Positions 42,305 to 50,999 of a stretch of 64,000 bases of DNA are shown one piece after another. The position numbers and the translations under genes are program-made. The stretch comes from Catellatospora methionotrophica (GTDB taxonomy: Bacteria > Actinomycetota > Actinomycetes > Mycobacteriales > Micromonosporaceae), in NCBI RefSeq assembly GCF_011297335.1, contig NZ_JAAOTJ010000001.1, positions 1,302,001 through 1,366,000 of the forward strand, read 5' to 3'. Positions within the stretch are counted from its first letter, which is position 1. Each line of letters begins with the position of its first letter. Below the pieces are notes generated by a model. The model was not told the origin of the DNA. It saw only the letters and a program-made list of their open reading frames with translations, and searched no databases.

Positions 42305-42477
42305 CACGTGTCCTACGAGGTAGGCGAGGGGCGCTCACTCCAGATTAGAGGCCGCGGTGCCAAATGGTGCCACCCGCAGTGGTGAACCTCAATACCGTCA
42401 TAGACAGGGCCCGTGTCGGAAACCCACGCCTGGCACCCCCGCCCCGCCCGGTGCCACCGCGCGAACGGAGGCCGACG

Positions 42478-42684
42478 ATGTCAACGCTGGACGCGATAGC
42501 CGGCCTGGTCGTCGGCCTGACACTGGGCACGCTCGCCGGCCGGTGGCTGCGTCGCCGCTCCCCCACCGCGGCGGCGCTCGCCGAGGACGTGCCGATCACC
42601 TGGTGCGGCAACTGCGGGCAGCCGACCGCCGCGCTCTGCCACGAGCACAAGCGGCAGGCCTCGGCTCGCCAGCGTGACCGCTGA
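42478..42684 (+). CDS. Small membrane protein with a zinc-binding tail
   Basis: The 68-residue product has a hydrophobic helix (residues about 4-22, IAGLVVGLTLGTLAG) followed by RWLRRR. Its tail, WCGNCGQPTAALCHEHKRQ, carries Cys43, Cys46, Cys54, His55 and His57, a probable zinc knuckle. The ATG follows CGGAGG. It is divergent from the XRE-TPR gene across a 173-bp region and just upstream of the secreted beta-lactamase-like hydrolase. I know no family for it; a role in a membrane-linked signalling complex is speculation. Confidence 0.55.
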   Translation: MSTLDAIAGLVVGLTLGTLAGRWLRRRSPTAAALAEDVPITWCGNCGQPTAALCHEHKRQASARQRDR

Positions 42685-42811
42685 GACCCCCTGCGACCAG
42701 CCGAAACCAGCGTCCGTCCCGAGGCAGCCGACTTAAGCTGTACTCGTTCGAGTGCCCTGGACGCGTCCGGCACCGGGACGTCGGGGCACGGAGTCCACGA
42801 CAAAGGCCGTG

Positions 42812-44161
42812 ATGGCGATGTTGAGGCAATCCCGGGCGTATGTCACGTCGCGCGCCGCGCGGCTGGCCTGTGCGGCGCTGCTGGTCGTCAGCTGGTCGTT
42901 CGTCGCCGTGCCACCGAGCGCCGCGTACAGCGCTCCTGTCGCGCAGGCCTGCGCTTCACCGGTGACGGGCGCGACTGCACCCCCGGGAGGGACCGTGCTG
43001 AAGCCGATCGACCAGGCGGCGCTGCAGGCTGCCGTGGACGCTGCGGCCAAACGGATGCTGGTGCCCGGAGCCGTCGTGCTGCTGTGCACACCGCAGGGCG
43101 CGTACACGGTGCTGTCGGGGACCCTGCAACGGGGCGCGCAGCAGCCACCCGCGACGGGCACACACTTCCGGATCGGCTCGAACACCAAGACCATGACCGC
43201 GGCGACGATCCTGCTGCTGGCCCAGGAGGGCAGGCTCAAGCTCAGCGACCCGATCTCGGCGTACGTCCCGAACGTGCCCAACGGCCAGAACATCACTCTC
43301 GAGCAGCTGCTGAAGATGCGCAGCGGCCTGTACAACTACACGAACGCGCCGGAGTTCTCGGTGACCCTGGACGCCGACCCGGCCAAGGTCTGGACGCCGC
43401 AGGAGGTGCTGGACATCGCGTTCCAGCGGCCGCCGAACTTCGCGCCGGGCACGGAGTACGAATACGACAACACCAACTACGCGCTGCTCGGCCTGGTTGC
43501 GGAGAAGGTCGGCGGGAAGCCGCTGGGCGAGCAGTTCACCGAGCGCCTGTACCGGCCGCTCGGGCTCGGCCAGACCCTGCTGCCCGCGCCGGAGGACGCC
43601 ACCATCCCTGATCCGGGTGCGCACGGCTACCTCTACGGTGGCTCCGCGCACGCGATGACCGACGCGCCGTACCCGGCGGACATGCAGGCGGCGATGCGGG
43701 CCGGGTCGGTGGAGCCGATCGACTACACCAACCAGAATCCGTCCTACGCGACCGCCGCCGGAGGGGCGATCTCCACGGCGGAGAACATCGCGGTGTGGAT
43801 CCGTTCGCTGGTGACCGGCAAGGTGCTCGACGCCGACATGCAGCAGCGGTGGCTGGACAGCCTCCAGGCCGAGAACCCCGACGGCGGCCCGAACGGGCAG
43901 CGGTACGGGTACGGCATCTCGTACCAGCGGTTCTCGCCGGACGCCGCCGTCTACTTCCACGGCGGCGAGATGCCCGGCTTCAACTCGTTCATGGGTTACG
44001 ACCCGGACAACGACGTGACCCTCGTGGTCTGGACCAACCTGACCGTCGACGACGACAGCCGCCCCACCGCCAACGCCCTGCTCCCCACCATCCTCAACCA
44101 GATCTACGCCAACCTCGACCTGCCCACCACCCCCGACCCGTCGCCCACGCCGACGAGGTGA
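42812..44161 (+). CDS. Secreted serine beta-lactamase-like hydrolase / DD-peptidase 2
   Basis: The 449-residue protein has a signal peptide (residues about 1-39, RLACAALLVVSWSFVAVPPSAA). Residue S123 begins SNTK (S123-K126) in HFRIGSNTKTMTAATILLLAQ. YDN appears in YEYDNTNYALLGLVAEKVGG, and HGG in YFHGGEMPGFNSFMGYD. It resembles extracellular D-alanyl-D-alanine carboxypeptidases/beta-lactamases, so it may trim peptidoglycan. It ends in a Pro/Thr-rich tail (TTPDPSPTPTR). The exact start (42752 GTG, 42812 or 42818 ATG) is uncertain. It is followed by two hairpins: family A copy 2 and family B copy 2. Confidence 0.88.
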   Translation: MAMLRQSRAYVTSRAARLACAALLVVSWSFVAVPPSAAYSAPVAQACASPVTGATAPPGGTVLKPIDQAALQAAVDAAAKRMLVPGAVVLLCTPQGAYTVLSGTLQRGAQQPPATGTHFRIGSNTKTMTAATILLLAQEGRLKLSDPISAYVPNVPNGQNITLEQLLKMRSGLYNYTNAPEFSVTLDADPAKVWTPQEVLDIAFQRPPNFAPGTEYEYDNTNYALLGLVAEKVGGKPLGEQFTERLYRPLGLGQTLLPAPEDATIPDPGAHGYLYGGSAHAMTDAPYPADMQAAMRAGSVEPIDYTNQNPSYATAAGGAISTAENIAVWIRSLVTGKVLDADMQQRWLDSLQAENPDGGPNGQRYGYGISYQRFSPDAAVYFHGGEMPGFNSFMGYDPDNDVTLVVWTNLTVDDDSRPTANALLPTILNQIYANLDLPTTPDPSPTPTR

Positions 44162-44178
44162 CGGAAGCCCACGCGCAG

Positions 44179-44241
44179 AGATCGCTGTCTGCGGTCAAAA
44201 GGTGAGGTCTGACCGCACTTTCTGACCGCAAACAGCGATCT
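44179..44241. repeat. Dispersed palindrome family A, copy 2
   Basis: The arms 44180-44200 and 44220-44240 match at 19 of 21 positions, with an outer A/T pair. It lies 18 bp after the hydrolase stop and before the convergent glycosidase gene. See the copies at 30710, 61366 and 62229. Confidence 0.85.
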
Positions 44242-44258
44242 TCGGTCGGAGCCCGTGA

Positions 44259-44304
44259 GGAAGGGCACCTTCCGCAACGCATGGCGATGGGAAGGTGCCC
44301 TTCC
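44259..44304. terminator. Hairpin repeat family B, copy 2
   Basis: GGAAGGGCACCTTCC (44259-44273) and GGAAGGTGCCCTTCC (44290-44304) are perfect complements. The arm is nearly identical to that at 2074-2117. It lies just downstream of the glycosidase gene stop at 44310 on the minus strand, and follows palindrome A copy 2 on the plus strand. Confidence 0.8.
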
Positions 44305-44309
44305 TTCAC

Positions 44310-47300
44310 TCAGGCGAAGGCTTTCACCTCCAGCAGGCCCAGGGAGGCCGTGCCGGTGGCGGTGAGGGAGACGCGGAGGCGGGTGGTGCTGACCGCCGTG
44401 AAGTTCACCGTGTTGTAGGCGTTCTTGGTGAGGGTGTACGAGCCGGCGCCGGGGACGTCGACGTAGGCGCTGCCGTTCCAGTACTGAAGTTTCCAGGTGG
44501 AAGGCATGTCGATGCCGCCCTCGTCGTCGAAGAAGTAGACCTGCGCCTGCTTCACCGACTGCGCCGACGACCACTGGACCTCGGCCCACTGGGTGCCCGT
44601 CTCGGGCCAGGTGCCCCAGCGGTTGCCCTGGTTGGTGCCGCCGTAGTTGGAGCTGGTCGGCTCGTCACCGTTGTTGATCGCCGCGCAGGCCTCCCACGCC
44701 GAGGTGTAGGAGCAGACGGGCGTGCCCGACAGGGCGAGGTTGGTCGACACCGGCGGGTCCGGCGGCTGGACGCCGCCCCGGTTGAAGATCTTGATCTCGG
44801 TGATGCCGGTCTTCGCGCCGGAGGCGTTGGTGGCCAGCACGCGGACCCGCTGGGCGCTGACCGCCGGGAAGGTGACCAGGTTGTAGTTGGCCCGCGGCGC
44901 GGCCGGGGTCTTGACCTGGCTGGCGATGTTCGTCCAGGTGGAGCCGTTGAGGTACTGGATCTGGTAGGACGACGGCGCGCGGTAGGTGGCCGACTGCGGG
45001 CGGCTGTCCTTGAAGTACACCCGCACCTCGTTCAGCGTCCGGGCGGTGCCGAAGTTGACCTCGTACCAGTCCTGCGCGTTCGGCGAGCCGCCCGCGCCCC
45101 AGAAGGGCTCGTTGATCGGGAAGCCGTCGACCGCGCCACCGGTGCCCGCACCGGAGCCGCTGTACGACGCCGACACGGTCGAGCCGGTGGCCAGGTTGGT
45201 CAGGTTCGCGGTCAGGTCGACACCGGCCTTGGCCATGATGTCGGTCAGCCGCGACTCGCTCTGCACGACCTGGTTCGGCGCCTGCAGGCCCGAGACCGCC
45301 GTGTTGAACGCGACCGTGCCGCTGGTGGTGACCGCGCCGGTCGCCGGGTCCCAGGTGACCGGGACGAGGCTGTTGACCGTGGCTACGCGGTTGCCGTTGA
45401 TGAAGATGGAGTAGCCCTGCGGGATGCCGGGGTAGCGGGTCACGCCGTCGGCCGGGTCGTCCCAGACGATCGACAGGTCGCTGTTGCGGTAGCGCAGGTT
45501 GTTGATCGCGAAGTGGGTCCAGCCGATGTTGATCGGCGACAGCTCCACCTTGTTGTCGTTGCGCGGCCGCAGGCCCGCCACGTCCTCGATCACGGTCCAG
45601 TTGCTGGAACCGAGGATGTTGTGGTGGATCCAGGAGCGGTACTGCACCGACGAGCCGTTCCAGTCGGCCCAGAACTCGTTGGCGTCCGGGTACTGGGTGT
45701 TGCCGTTGGGGTACTGCGCCCAGGCGTTCCAGTACAGCAGCTTCTTGTAGTCCTGGGCGTTCATCCACGCGTTCGGGTAGTTGCGCAGCACCGAGGAGTA
45801 CAGCCGGAACTGCACGGTGGAGTTGATGGTGGAGAAGTTGTTCGAGCCGGGCTGGCCCTGCGCGGCCGCAGCCGCCTTGTCCACCTGGTTGGCCGTGTAG
45901 AACGGGAAGATCGGGTACTGGGCCGGGTTGTCGTACAGCCGCAGCGCCTGCTTGTACTGGTCGGTGTTCGGGATGGCGTTGACCGCGAACGGGTAGTAGT
46001 TGTTGATCTCCTTCCACGGGTTGAAGGTCCCGTCGGGGTACCGGTGCTCGAACAGCTGCCGGCTGGAGTTCCACAGCACGCTCGTGATCGCGTTCTTGAT
46101 CCGGGTGGCCAGGGTGCGCATCTCGGCGGCCTTGGCCGTGTTGCCGATCGCGTCGTACGCCTCAGCCGCCGCGAGCGCGCCCGAGTACTGGTAGGCCGAC
46201 TCGGCGCGGTCCATCCGGCCCGAGCGGTAGTGGAACGACACCGCGTCGGCGTCGTTACCGGTCAGCGCACCCCAGTCGTACTCGATGAGCCCGTTGTTGT
46301 TCGTGTCGTAGAAGGCGAGCTGGCCCTTGACGTCACCCTCGGCGTACTTGGCGATGTTGCCCGCGATCGCGGGCTGGCCGCCGTAGATCTGGTACGCCTT
46401 CCACGCCGCCTCGGCGATGTACTGCGTGTAACTGTTGGACCAGTTCTCCGGATCACCCGGATTGTCCAGGAAGCGGCCGCCCTTGGAGACCTGCCCCGTC
46501 GACAGCACGTTGCCGTACGCGTAGATCGGGTTGCGCAGGTACTTCAGGTCGTCGATGTGCATCGGCTGGGTCAGCACGATCGCGTTGTTGTAGCCGAGCA
46601 CGCCCTCGGTCGACGTCGGGAACTGGAACGTCTGCCCTGGGATGTCGGCGTCGAGGTTGTTGAAGCGCATCAGCCACCAGCGGTAGTAGATGTTCTTCTT
46701 GATCGCGGGCTCCGCGACGTCGATGTAGGGCAGGTTCTGCGCCCACCACAGGTTGTACGCCCGCACGTGGGTCGCGAACGCGGTCGCGTTGCTGTAGCCC
46801 GCGTAGGTGTTGTACTCCGTCAGCGACGCCGGGATCTCGTTGGTGACGAAGCCCATGACCACCTTGGCGGTCACGGTCGCGCCCGCGGCGATGGTCACCG
46901 AGCGGTTGAGGCCGCCGCTGGAGACGGTGAACCCGTCGCCGGTGATACGCGGGTACAGCGTGGTCAGGTTGTTGTACGCGTTGACCTGGCCGGTCAGCTC
47001 GCTGCCGCTGCCGGACGTGGCGAACGGCGAGGTCGCGCGCAGCTGCAGCGTGGTGGAGCTGCTGCCGCCGTTGGTGATCGACAGGTTCGTCACGGCGACG
47101 TTGTTGTCGGTGATGAACTTGGTCTGGTTGATCGTGACCGAGCCGCTGGTGTGCACGCTCTTCCAGTGGCTGGGCGCCTGCCAGCGGGAACCCACCTGCT
47201 CGGTGAACGTGCCGGGGGTGACCGCGATGGTGTACGCGTTGCCGTTGTTGATGCTCTCCCAGTAGGCGGCCTGCCCGGCGAAGCCGAGCGTGCCCGGGGT

Positions 47301-47615
47301 GTGCGTCTTCATGTACAGGGCCCGGCCGCGGGACATCAGCCAGGTGCCGGCGGGGTCGTTGCCGGGACGGGCCAGCAGCCGGTCCATCCAGAAGTCGGTG
47401 CCGCCCGACTCCGCGTTGTAGATGGACTGCATCATGTTGCCGCTGGTGTAGGCGACCGGCGGGGCCGGGATGGCCGGGCCGCTGAACGTGGGGAAGCCGA
47501 TGGTCTGCGCAGCCATCGCCGGGTTGGACGCCTGTACGGCGATCACTCCGGTGGCCAGTACTGCGGACAGGCCGAGTGCCAGGCTTCTGCGCCGGTGGCG
47601 CGAAAGCAGTGGCAT
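44310..47615 (-). CDS. Secreted MGH1-like (alpha/alpha)6-barrel glycosidase with two CBM32 domains
   Basis: The 1,101-residue exoprotein has a signal peptide ending AMA-AQ near residue 36. An amino-terminal beta-sandwich (about 40-250) precedes a helical barrel at about 260-640 (NIYYRWWLMRFNNL, TEGVLGYNNAIVLTQPMHIDDLKYL, NLIEYDWG-type NNNGLIEYDWGAL, NDADAVSFHYRSGRMDRAESAYQYSG). This is the pattern of the MGH1/GH63-like glycoside hydrolase group. Residues about 803-945 and 956-1,101 are discoidin/F5-8-type sugar-binding domains. Catalytic acids cannot be pinned down by eye. It starts at ATG 47615, preceded by GGAGGTG. It is the last gene of the arabinofuranoside operon direction, but a 15-bp hairpin separates it from the transporter. 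It probably trims polysaccharide outside the cell. Confidence 0.8.
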   Translation of the reverse strand: MPLLSRHRRRSLALGLSAVLATGVIAVQASNPAMAAQTIGFPTFSGPAIPAPPVAYTSGNMMQSIYNAESGGTDFWMDRLLARPGNDPAGTWLMSRGRALYMKTHTPGTLGFAGQAAYWESINNGNAYTIAVTPGTFTEQVGSRWQAPSHWKSVHTSGSVTINQTKFITDNNVAVTNLSITNGGSSSTTLQLRATSPFATSGSGSELTGQVNAYNNLTTLYPRITGDGFTVSSGGLNRSVTIAAGATVTAKVVMGFVTNEIPASLTEYNTYAGYSNATAFATHVRAYNLWWAQNLPYIDVAEPAIKKNIYYRWWLMRFNNLDADIPGQTFQFPTSTEGVLGYNNAIVLTQPMHIDDLKYLRNPIYAYGNVLSTGQVSKGGRFLDNPGDPENWSNSYTQYIAEAAWKAYQIYGGQPAIAGNIAKYAEGDVKGQLAFYDTNNNGLIEYDWGALTGNDADAVSFHYRSGRMDRAESAYQYSGALAAAEAYDAIGNTAKAAEMRTLATRIKNAITSVLWNSSRQLFEHRYPDGTFNPWKEINNYYPFAVNAIPNTDQYKQALRLYDNPAQYPIFPFYTANQVDKAAAAAQGQPGSNNFSTINSTVQFRLYSSVLRNYPNAWMNAQDYKKLLYWNAWAQYPNGNTQYPDANEFWADWNGSSVQYRSWIHHNILGSSNWTVIEDVAGLRPRNDNKVELSPINIGWTHFAINNLRYRNSDLSIVWDDPADGVTRYPGIPQGYSIFINGNRVATVNSLVPVTWDPATGAVTTSGTVAFNTAVSGLQAPNQVVQSESRLTDIMAKAGVDLTANLTNLATGSTVSASYSGSGAGTGGAVDGFPINEPFWGAGGSPNAQDWYEVNFGTARTLNEVRVYFKDSRPQSATYRAPSSYQIQYLNGSTWTNIASQVKTPAAPRANYNLVTFPAVSAQRVRVLATNASGAKTGITEIKIFNRGGVQPPDPPVSTNLALSGTPVCSYTSAWEACAAINNGDEPTSSNYGGTNQGNRWGTWPETGTQWAEVQWSSAQSVKQAQVYFFDDEGGIDMPSTWKLQYWNGSAYVDVPGAGSYTLTKNAYNTVNFTAVSTTRLRVSLTATGTASLGLLEVKAFA

Positions 47616-47683
47616 GGTGTTCACCTCCACATGGGGGACGGTTGTGGGACGCGGTGAGTGTTCGGCGGTGAGAGGTCTGGTGA

Positions 47684-47725
47684 CCCGGCCGCGCCCGCCG
47701 GGTAGGCGGTGCGGGCGCGGCCGGG
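47684..47725. terminator. 15-bp perfect hairpin between permease and secreted glycosidase genes
   Basis: CCCGGCCGCGCCCGC and GCGGGCGCGGCCGGG pair perfectly around 12 nt on the minus-strand path from the permease (ends 47741) to the glycosidase (starts 47615). It implies reduced read-through. Confidence 0.8.
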
Positions 47726-47740
47726 GGTCAATCGGGCTGC

Positions 47741-48550
47741 TCAGCCCTTCAGCGCGCCGGAGGTGAACCCCCGTACGTAGCTGCGCTGCATGAAGGCGAA
47801 CAGCAGGAGGCAGGGCACGGCCATGAAGACCACCCCGGCCTCCAGTGCGGCGTAGTCGATGGAGCCGTGGCTGGCGGTGCGCATGTTGACCACGGCGAGC
47901 GTGGTCGTGAACTGGTCCGTGGAGTTCAGCAGGATCAGCGGGGCGAAGAACTCGCTCCACGAGGTCAGGAACGCGAACAGGCCGACGGTGATCAGGCCGG
48001 GCTTCACCGCGGGCAGCATGATGCGGATCAGGGTGGAGACGCTGTTGCAGCCGTCGACCTGCGCCGACTCTTCGAGCTCACGGGGCACCGCTTCGAAGGA
48101 GTTGCGCATCATGAAGATCGAGAACGGCAGCTGGAACATGATCAGCACCAGGCTCAGGCCGATCAGGCTGTCCTGCAGGCCGATCCAGCCGAGCAGGACG
48201 TACAGGGCGATGAGGATGGTCGCGTACGGCACCATCAGGATCGCCAGCGTGAGCAGGAACAGCAGGTCACGGCCGGGGAAGCGGAACCGGCCGAAGGCGT
48301 AACCGCCCAGCGTGGCGACCAGCAGCGTGCCGATCACCGTCAGCGCGCTGACCGTCAGGCTGTTGACGACGTGGTGCAGGCGGATGCCGTTGTCCGAGGT
48401 GAACAGGCGGTCGTAGTTCTCCAGCCCGAAGCCGCTGTTGGTGCGCAGCGACGCCCAGCCGCTCCACAGCAGGGGCGACAGGAACAGGATCGCCAGCGCC
48501 GTGCCGGTGATGTGGTAACCCCACCGCCCGGCGAGGGAAGACCTGGTCAT
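47741..48550 (-). CDS. ABC sugar permease MalG-like
   Basis: The 269-residue membrane protein has six predicted helices, starting YHITGTALAILFLSPLLWSG. The EAA loop (PRELEESAQVDGCNSVSTLIRIMLPAVKPG) carries the conserved EAA...G-N...I-LP pattern for coupling to an ATPase. Start ATG 48550 is 11 bp after the previous stop. The operon encodes no ATPase, as often in actinobacterial CUT1 importers that share the multitasking MsiK-type ATPase, so the transporter should use a distant one. The likely substrate is an arabino-oligosaccharide, from the GH127 gene. Confidence 0.92.
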   Translation of the reverse strand: MTRSSLAGRWGYHITGTALAILFLSPLLWSGWASLRTNSGFGLENYDRLFTSDNGIRLHHVVNSLTVSALTVIGTLLVATLGGYAFGRFRFPGRDLLFLLTLAILMVPYATILIALYVLLGWIGLQDSLIGLSLVLIMFQLPFSIFMMRNSFEAVPRELEESAQVDGCNSVSTLIRIMLPAVKPGLITVGLFAFLTSWSEFFAPLILLNSTDQFTTTLAVVNMRTASHGSIDYAALEAGVVFMAVPCLLLFAFMQRSYVRGFTSGALKG

Positions 48551-48561
48551 GAGTGCCTCTC

Positions 48562-49521
48562 CTAGGAGCGCCGGCGCAGCACGCCGAGCTGGATGACGTT
48601 GAAGACGACGAGCACGGCCAGCAGCGCGACCGAGATGGCGGCGGCGGAGCCGAGGTCGAGGCGGATGAAGGCCTCCCGGTAGATCACCATGACCAGCGAC
48701 GTGGTGCTGTTGTCCGGGCCGCCGCGGGTGAGGATCCAGAACTGGTCGAACGCCAGCAGCGAACCGGTGATCATCATGGTGAGCACGAGCGCGATCGTCG
48801 GGCGCATCAGCGGGATGGTGACCCGGCGGAACGTCTGCCAGCGGCTCGCGCCGTCGATGCGGGCCGCCTCGTACACCTCCAGCGGGATCGCCTGCAGCCC
48901 CGTGAGCAGGATCAGCATGTTGAACCCGGCGAAGCGCCACAGCACCAGCACCATCGCCGAGCCGAGTGCGGACTCCGAGCTGCCGCTGGTCCAGGAGACG
49001 TACCCTTCGATCAGGCCGATCTTGCGGAGCAGGTCGCTGATCGGGCCGATCTCGTCGGACAGCAGACCCAGGAACAGCAGCGACGCGCTGGCGAAGCCGA
49101 CGGCCATGGGCAGCAGGAACGCCGTACGCAGGAAACCGACCCCGCGCCGCCGCTGCTGCACCAGCAGGGCCAGCCCGAACGCGACGACGAACAGTCCCAC
49201 CGTCATCAGCACCGTGTACTTGACGGTGAACCAGACCGCCGAGGCGACCAGCTCGTTGTCGGCGATGCGGGTGTAGTTGTCGGGCACGTTCATCGTCGGC
49301 GCGCCCAGCAGCGGCCACCTGTGCAGCGACATCCAGCCGACCAGCACCAGCGGCACCAGGAAGAACAGGCCGACCATGACCGCGGTGGGCATCGCGTAGA
49401 GCGCCCCGAGCGCGGCCCGGCTGCGGGCGGCGCTGCGCCCGAACCGCTTCGGCGGCCGGGGCGCCTCCGGGGCGGGCAGCGGTCGCGCCTTGCCGCTGCG
49501 GGACGGGGTGAGCGTGGACAT
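48562..49521 (-). CDS. ABC sugar permease MalF-like
   Basis: The 319-residue membrane protein has an amino-terminal Arg/Pro-rich tail of about 35 residues. Six hydrophobic segments follow, with the EAA loop LEVYEAARIDGASRWQTFRRVTIPLMRPTI, a textbook CUT1 permease coupling loop. It pairs with the MalG-like gene, which begins 11 bp downstream. The start ATG 49521 lies beside a 12-bp hairpin that separates it from the binding-protein gene. This arrangement gives excess binding protein over the channel. Confidence 0.92.
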   Translation of the reverse strand: MSTLTPSRSGKARPLPAPEAPRPPKRFGRSAARSRAALGALYAMPTAVMVGLFFLVPLVLVGWMSLHRWPLLGAPTMNVPDNYTRIADNELVASAVWFTVKYTVLMTVGLFVVAFGLALLVQQRRRGVGFLRTAFLLPMAVGFASASLLFLGLLSDEIGPISDLLRKIGLIEGYVSWTSGSSESALGSAMVLVLWRFAGFNMLILLTGLQAIPLEVYEAARIDGASRWQTFRRVTIPLMRPTIALVLTMMITGSLLAFDQFWILTRGGPDNSTTSLVMVIYREAFIRLDLGSAAAISVALLAVLVVFNVIQLGVLRRRS

Positions 49522-49549
49522 CGCATCTCCGGGGTCGGTCGGGAGAGGT

Positions 49550-49583
49550 GGCCCGGCCGCCGGGGTAGGGCGGCGGCCGGGCC
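49550..49583. terminator. 12-bp hairpin after the binding-protein gene
   Basis: GGCCCGGCCGCC and GGCGGCCGGGCC pair perfectly around 10 nt between the binding-protein stop (49593) and the MalF start (49521), probably a partial terminator that favours the lipoprotein. Confidence 0.75.
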
Positions 49584-49592
49584 GGGTACGGG

Positions 49593-50882
49593 TCAGCCTT
49601 GCTGGAGGGACTTGGTGATCGCGGTGTTGCCGTCGGTCAGGGACTTGGCGGCATCACCGAACAGCGCTCCTCGGACCGTCTGCAGCCAGGGGCTCTGCGG
49701 GTCGTTGAAGGAGGCGTTGAAGTTCTTCGCGTACGGCGTCTTGCCCTTGGCGACCAGGCTGTTGATGAGCACGATGCGCGGGTCGGCCGAGGAGTACTTG
49801 TTCGACGCCAGGTCGGTGCGGATCGGCACGCCCTTGTTCTTGGCGATGATCTCGACCTGGGCCTCCTCGGACATCGTCCAGAGCAGGAAGTCCCAGGCCT
49901 GGGCGGCCTTGGTGCTGGTGGCGCCGACGCCGATCGCGTCACCGCCGATGAAGGTGGAGTCGCCGCCGTCGGGCCCGCTGATCGGCGCGACGCCCATCTT
50001 CACGCCCTTCTCCTCGATGAGGCCCAGCCACACCGACGGCCCGGGGGCGATGCCGATCTTGCCACTCTGCAGCGCGCCGAGCCAGGTCGGACCGGCCTCG
50101 TCCTTGGACGCCGGAGCCGCCACGCCCTCGTCGTACAGGGCCCGGTAGAGCGCGAAGACGTCGGCCATCTCCTTGGAGTCGACCTTGGCGTTCTCGCCCT
50201 TGGCGTCGAGCACGTCGCCGCCCGCGCCCCAGACCGAGGGCCAGAAGGTGAACTCGACGCAGCCGCCGCAGTTGCCGCCGAAGTAGGTGCCGTTCACGTC
50301 GCCGCCCAGCTTGTCGATCTTGCGGGCGTGCTCGGCGAACTCCTTCAGCGACGTCGGGCCCTTCTCCGGGTCCAGGCCCGCCTTGGTGTAGAGGTCCTTG
50401 TTGTAGAGCATCACCGACATGTCCACGGTGTGCGGGACGGCGTAGTTCTTGCCCTCCCAGGTGCCCGCGTTGAGGTGTCCGGGCGACACCTTGTCCTTGA
50501 GGCCGCTGGCCGCCAGGCGCTCGGTCAGGTCCGTCCACAGACCCTGCGAGGCGTACTGCGCCGCGAAGACGACGTCCGCGCCGAACAGGTCCGGCAGCGC
50601 CTTCGCGCCCGCCGCCGAGGCCAGCTTCGCCGGGTACTCCTCGTTCGGGTACGACGTGACGGTCACCTTGTTCTTGTGCGTCTTGTTGTACGCGTCGGCG
50701 TACGCCTTCGACACCGACTCGGTTGCCGCCCGGGTCCACAGCGTGAGCTGCGCACCGTCGTCGACGCCGGCGGTGCCCGAGGCGCCGGGAGCCGCGGGGT
50801 CGTCGCCGCCGCACGCGGCGACAGCGGTCACCAGCAGGGCCGCCGCCGTGACGGCGAGCGCCCGAAGTCCTCTAGATCTCAC
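49593..50882 (-). CDS. Extracellular sugar-binding lipoprotein (MalE/UgpB-like)
   Basis: The 429-residue lipoprotein has the lipobox VAACG (Cys about 24) and an Ala/Gly/Asp linker. The type-2 binding-protein fold shows QLTLWTRAATESVSKAYADAYNK at the amino terminus, ALPDLFGADVVFAAQYASQG, the hinge segment YAVPHTVDMSVMLYNKDLYTKAGLDPEKGP, and AWDFLLWTMSEEAQVEIIAKNKGVP near the end. CUT1 family binding proteins of this kind capture oligosaccharides. In this operon the ligand is probably an arabinofuranosyl oligosaccharide. It follows the GH127 gene by 117 bp. Confidence 0.92.
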   Translation of the reverse strand: MRSRGLRALAVTAAALLVTAVAACGGDDPAAPGASGTAGVDDGAQLTLWTRAATESVSKAYADAYNKTHKNKVTVTSYPNEEYPAKLASAAGAKALPDLFGADVVFAAQYASQGLWTDLTERLAASGLKDKVSPGHLNAGTWEGKNYAVPHTVDMSVMLYNKDLYTKAGLDPEKGPTSLKEFAEHARKIDKLGGDVNGTYFGGNCGGCVEFTFWPSVWGAGGDVLDAKGENAKVDSKEMADVFALYRALYDEGVAAPASKDEAGPTWLGALQSGKIGIAPGPSVWLGLIEEKGVKMGVAPISGPDGGDSTFIGGDAIGVGATSTKAAQAWDFLLWTMSEEAQVEIIAKNKGVPIRTDLASNKYSSADPRIVLINSLVAKGKTPYAKNFNASFNDPQSPWLQTVRGALFGDAAKSLTDGNTAITKSLQQG

Positions 50883-50999
50883 AAATCTCTCCTTCCATCG
50901 GTATGGCGCGAAGCGGTGGAGCCGGAACCCGGATAGTCGCCTGATCCGCGGCGAGCCGGGTCCCCAGGTGCGGTGGTGCGGTGGTGCGTTCGCGGTGAA

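Noticed and set aside
44295-47657. A plus-strand frame of 1,120 residues opposite the secreted glycosidase
   Set aside because: It reads as Val/Arg/Gly-rich shadow sequence without domains, exactly antisense to a protein with signal peptide, barrel and two CBM32 domains.
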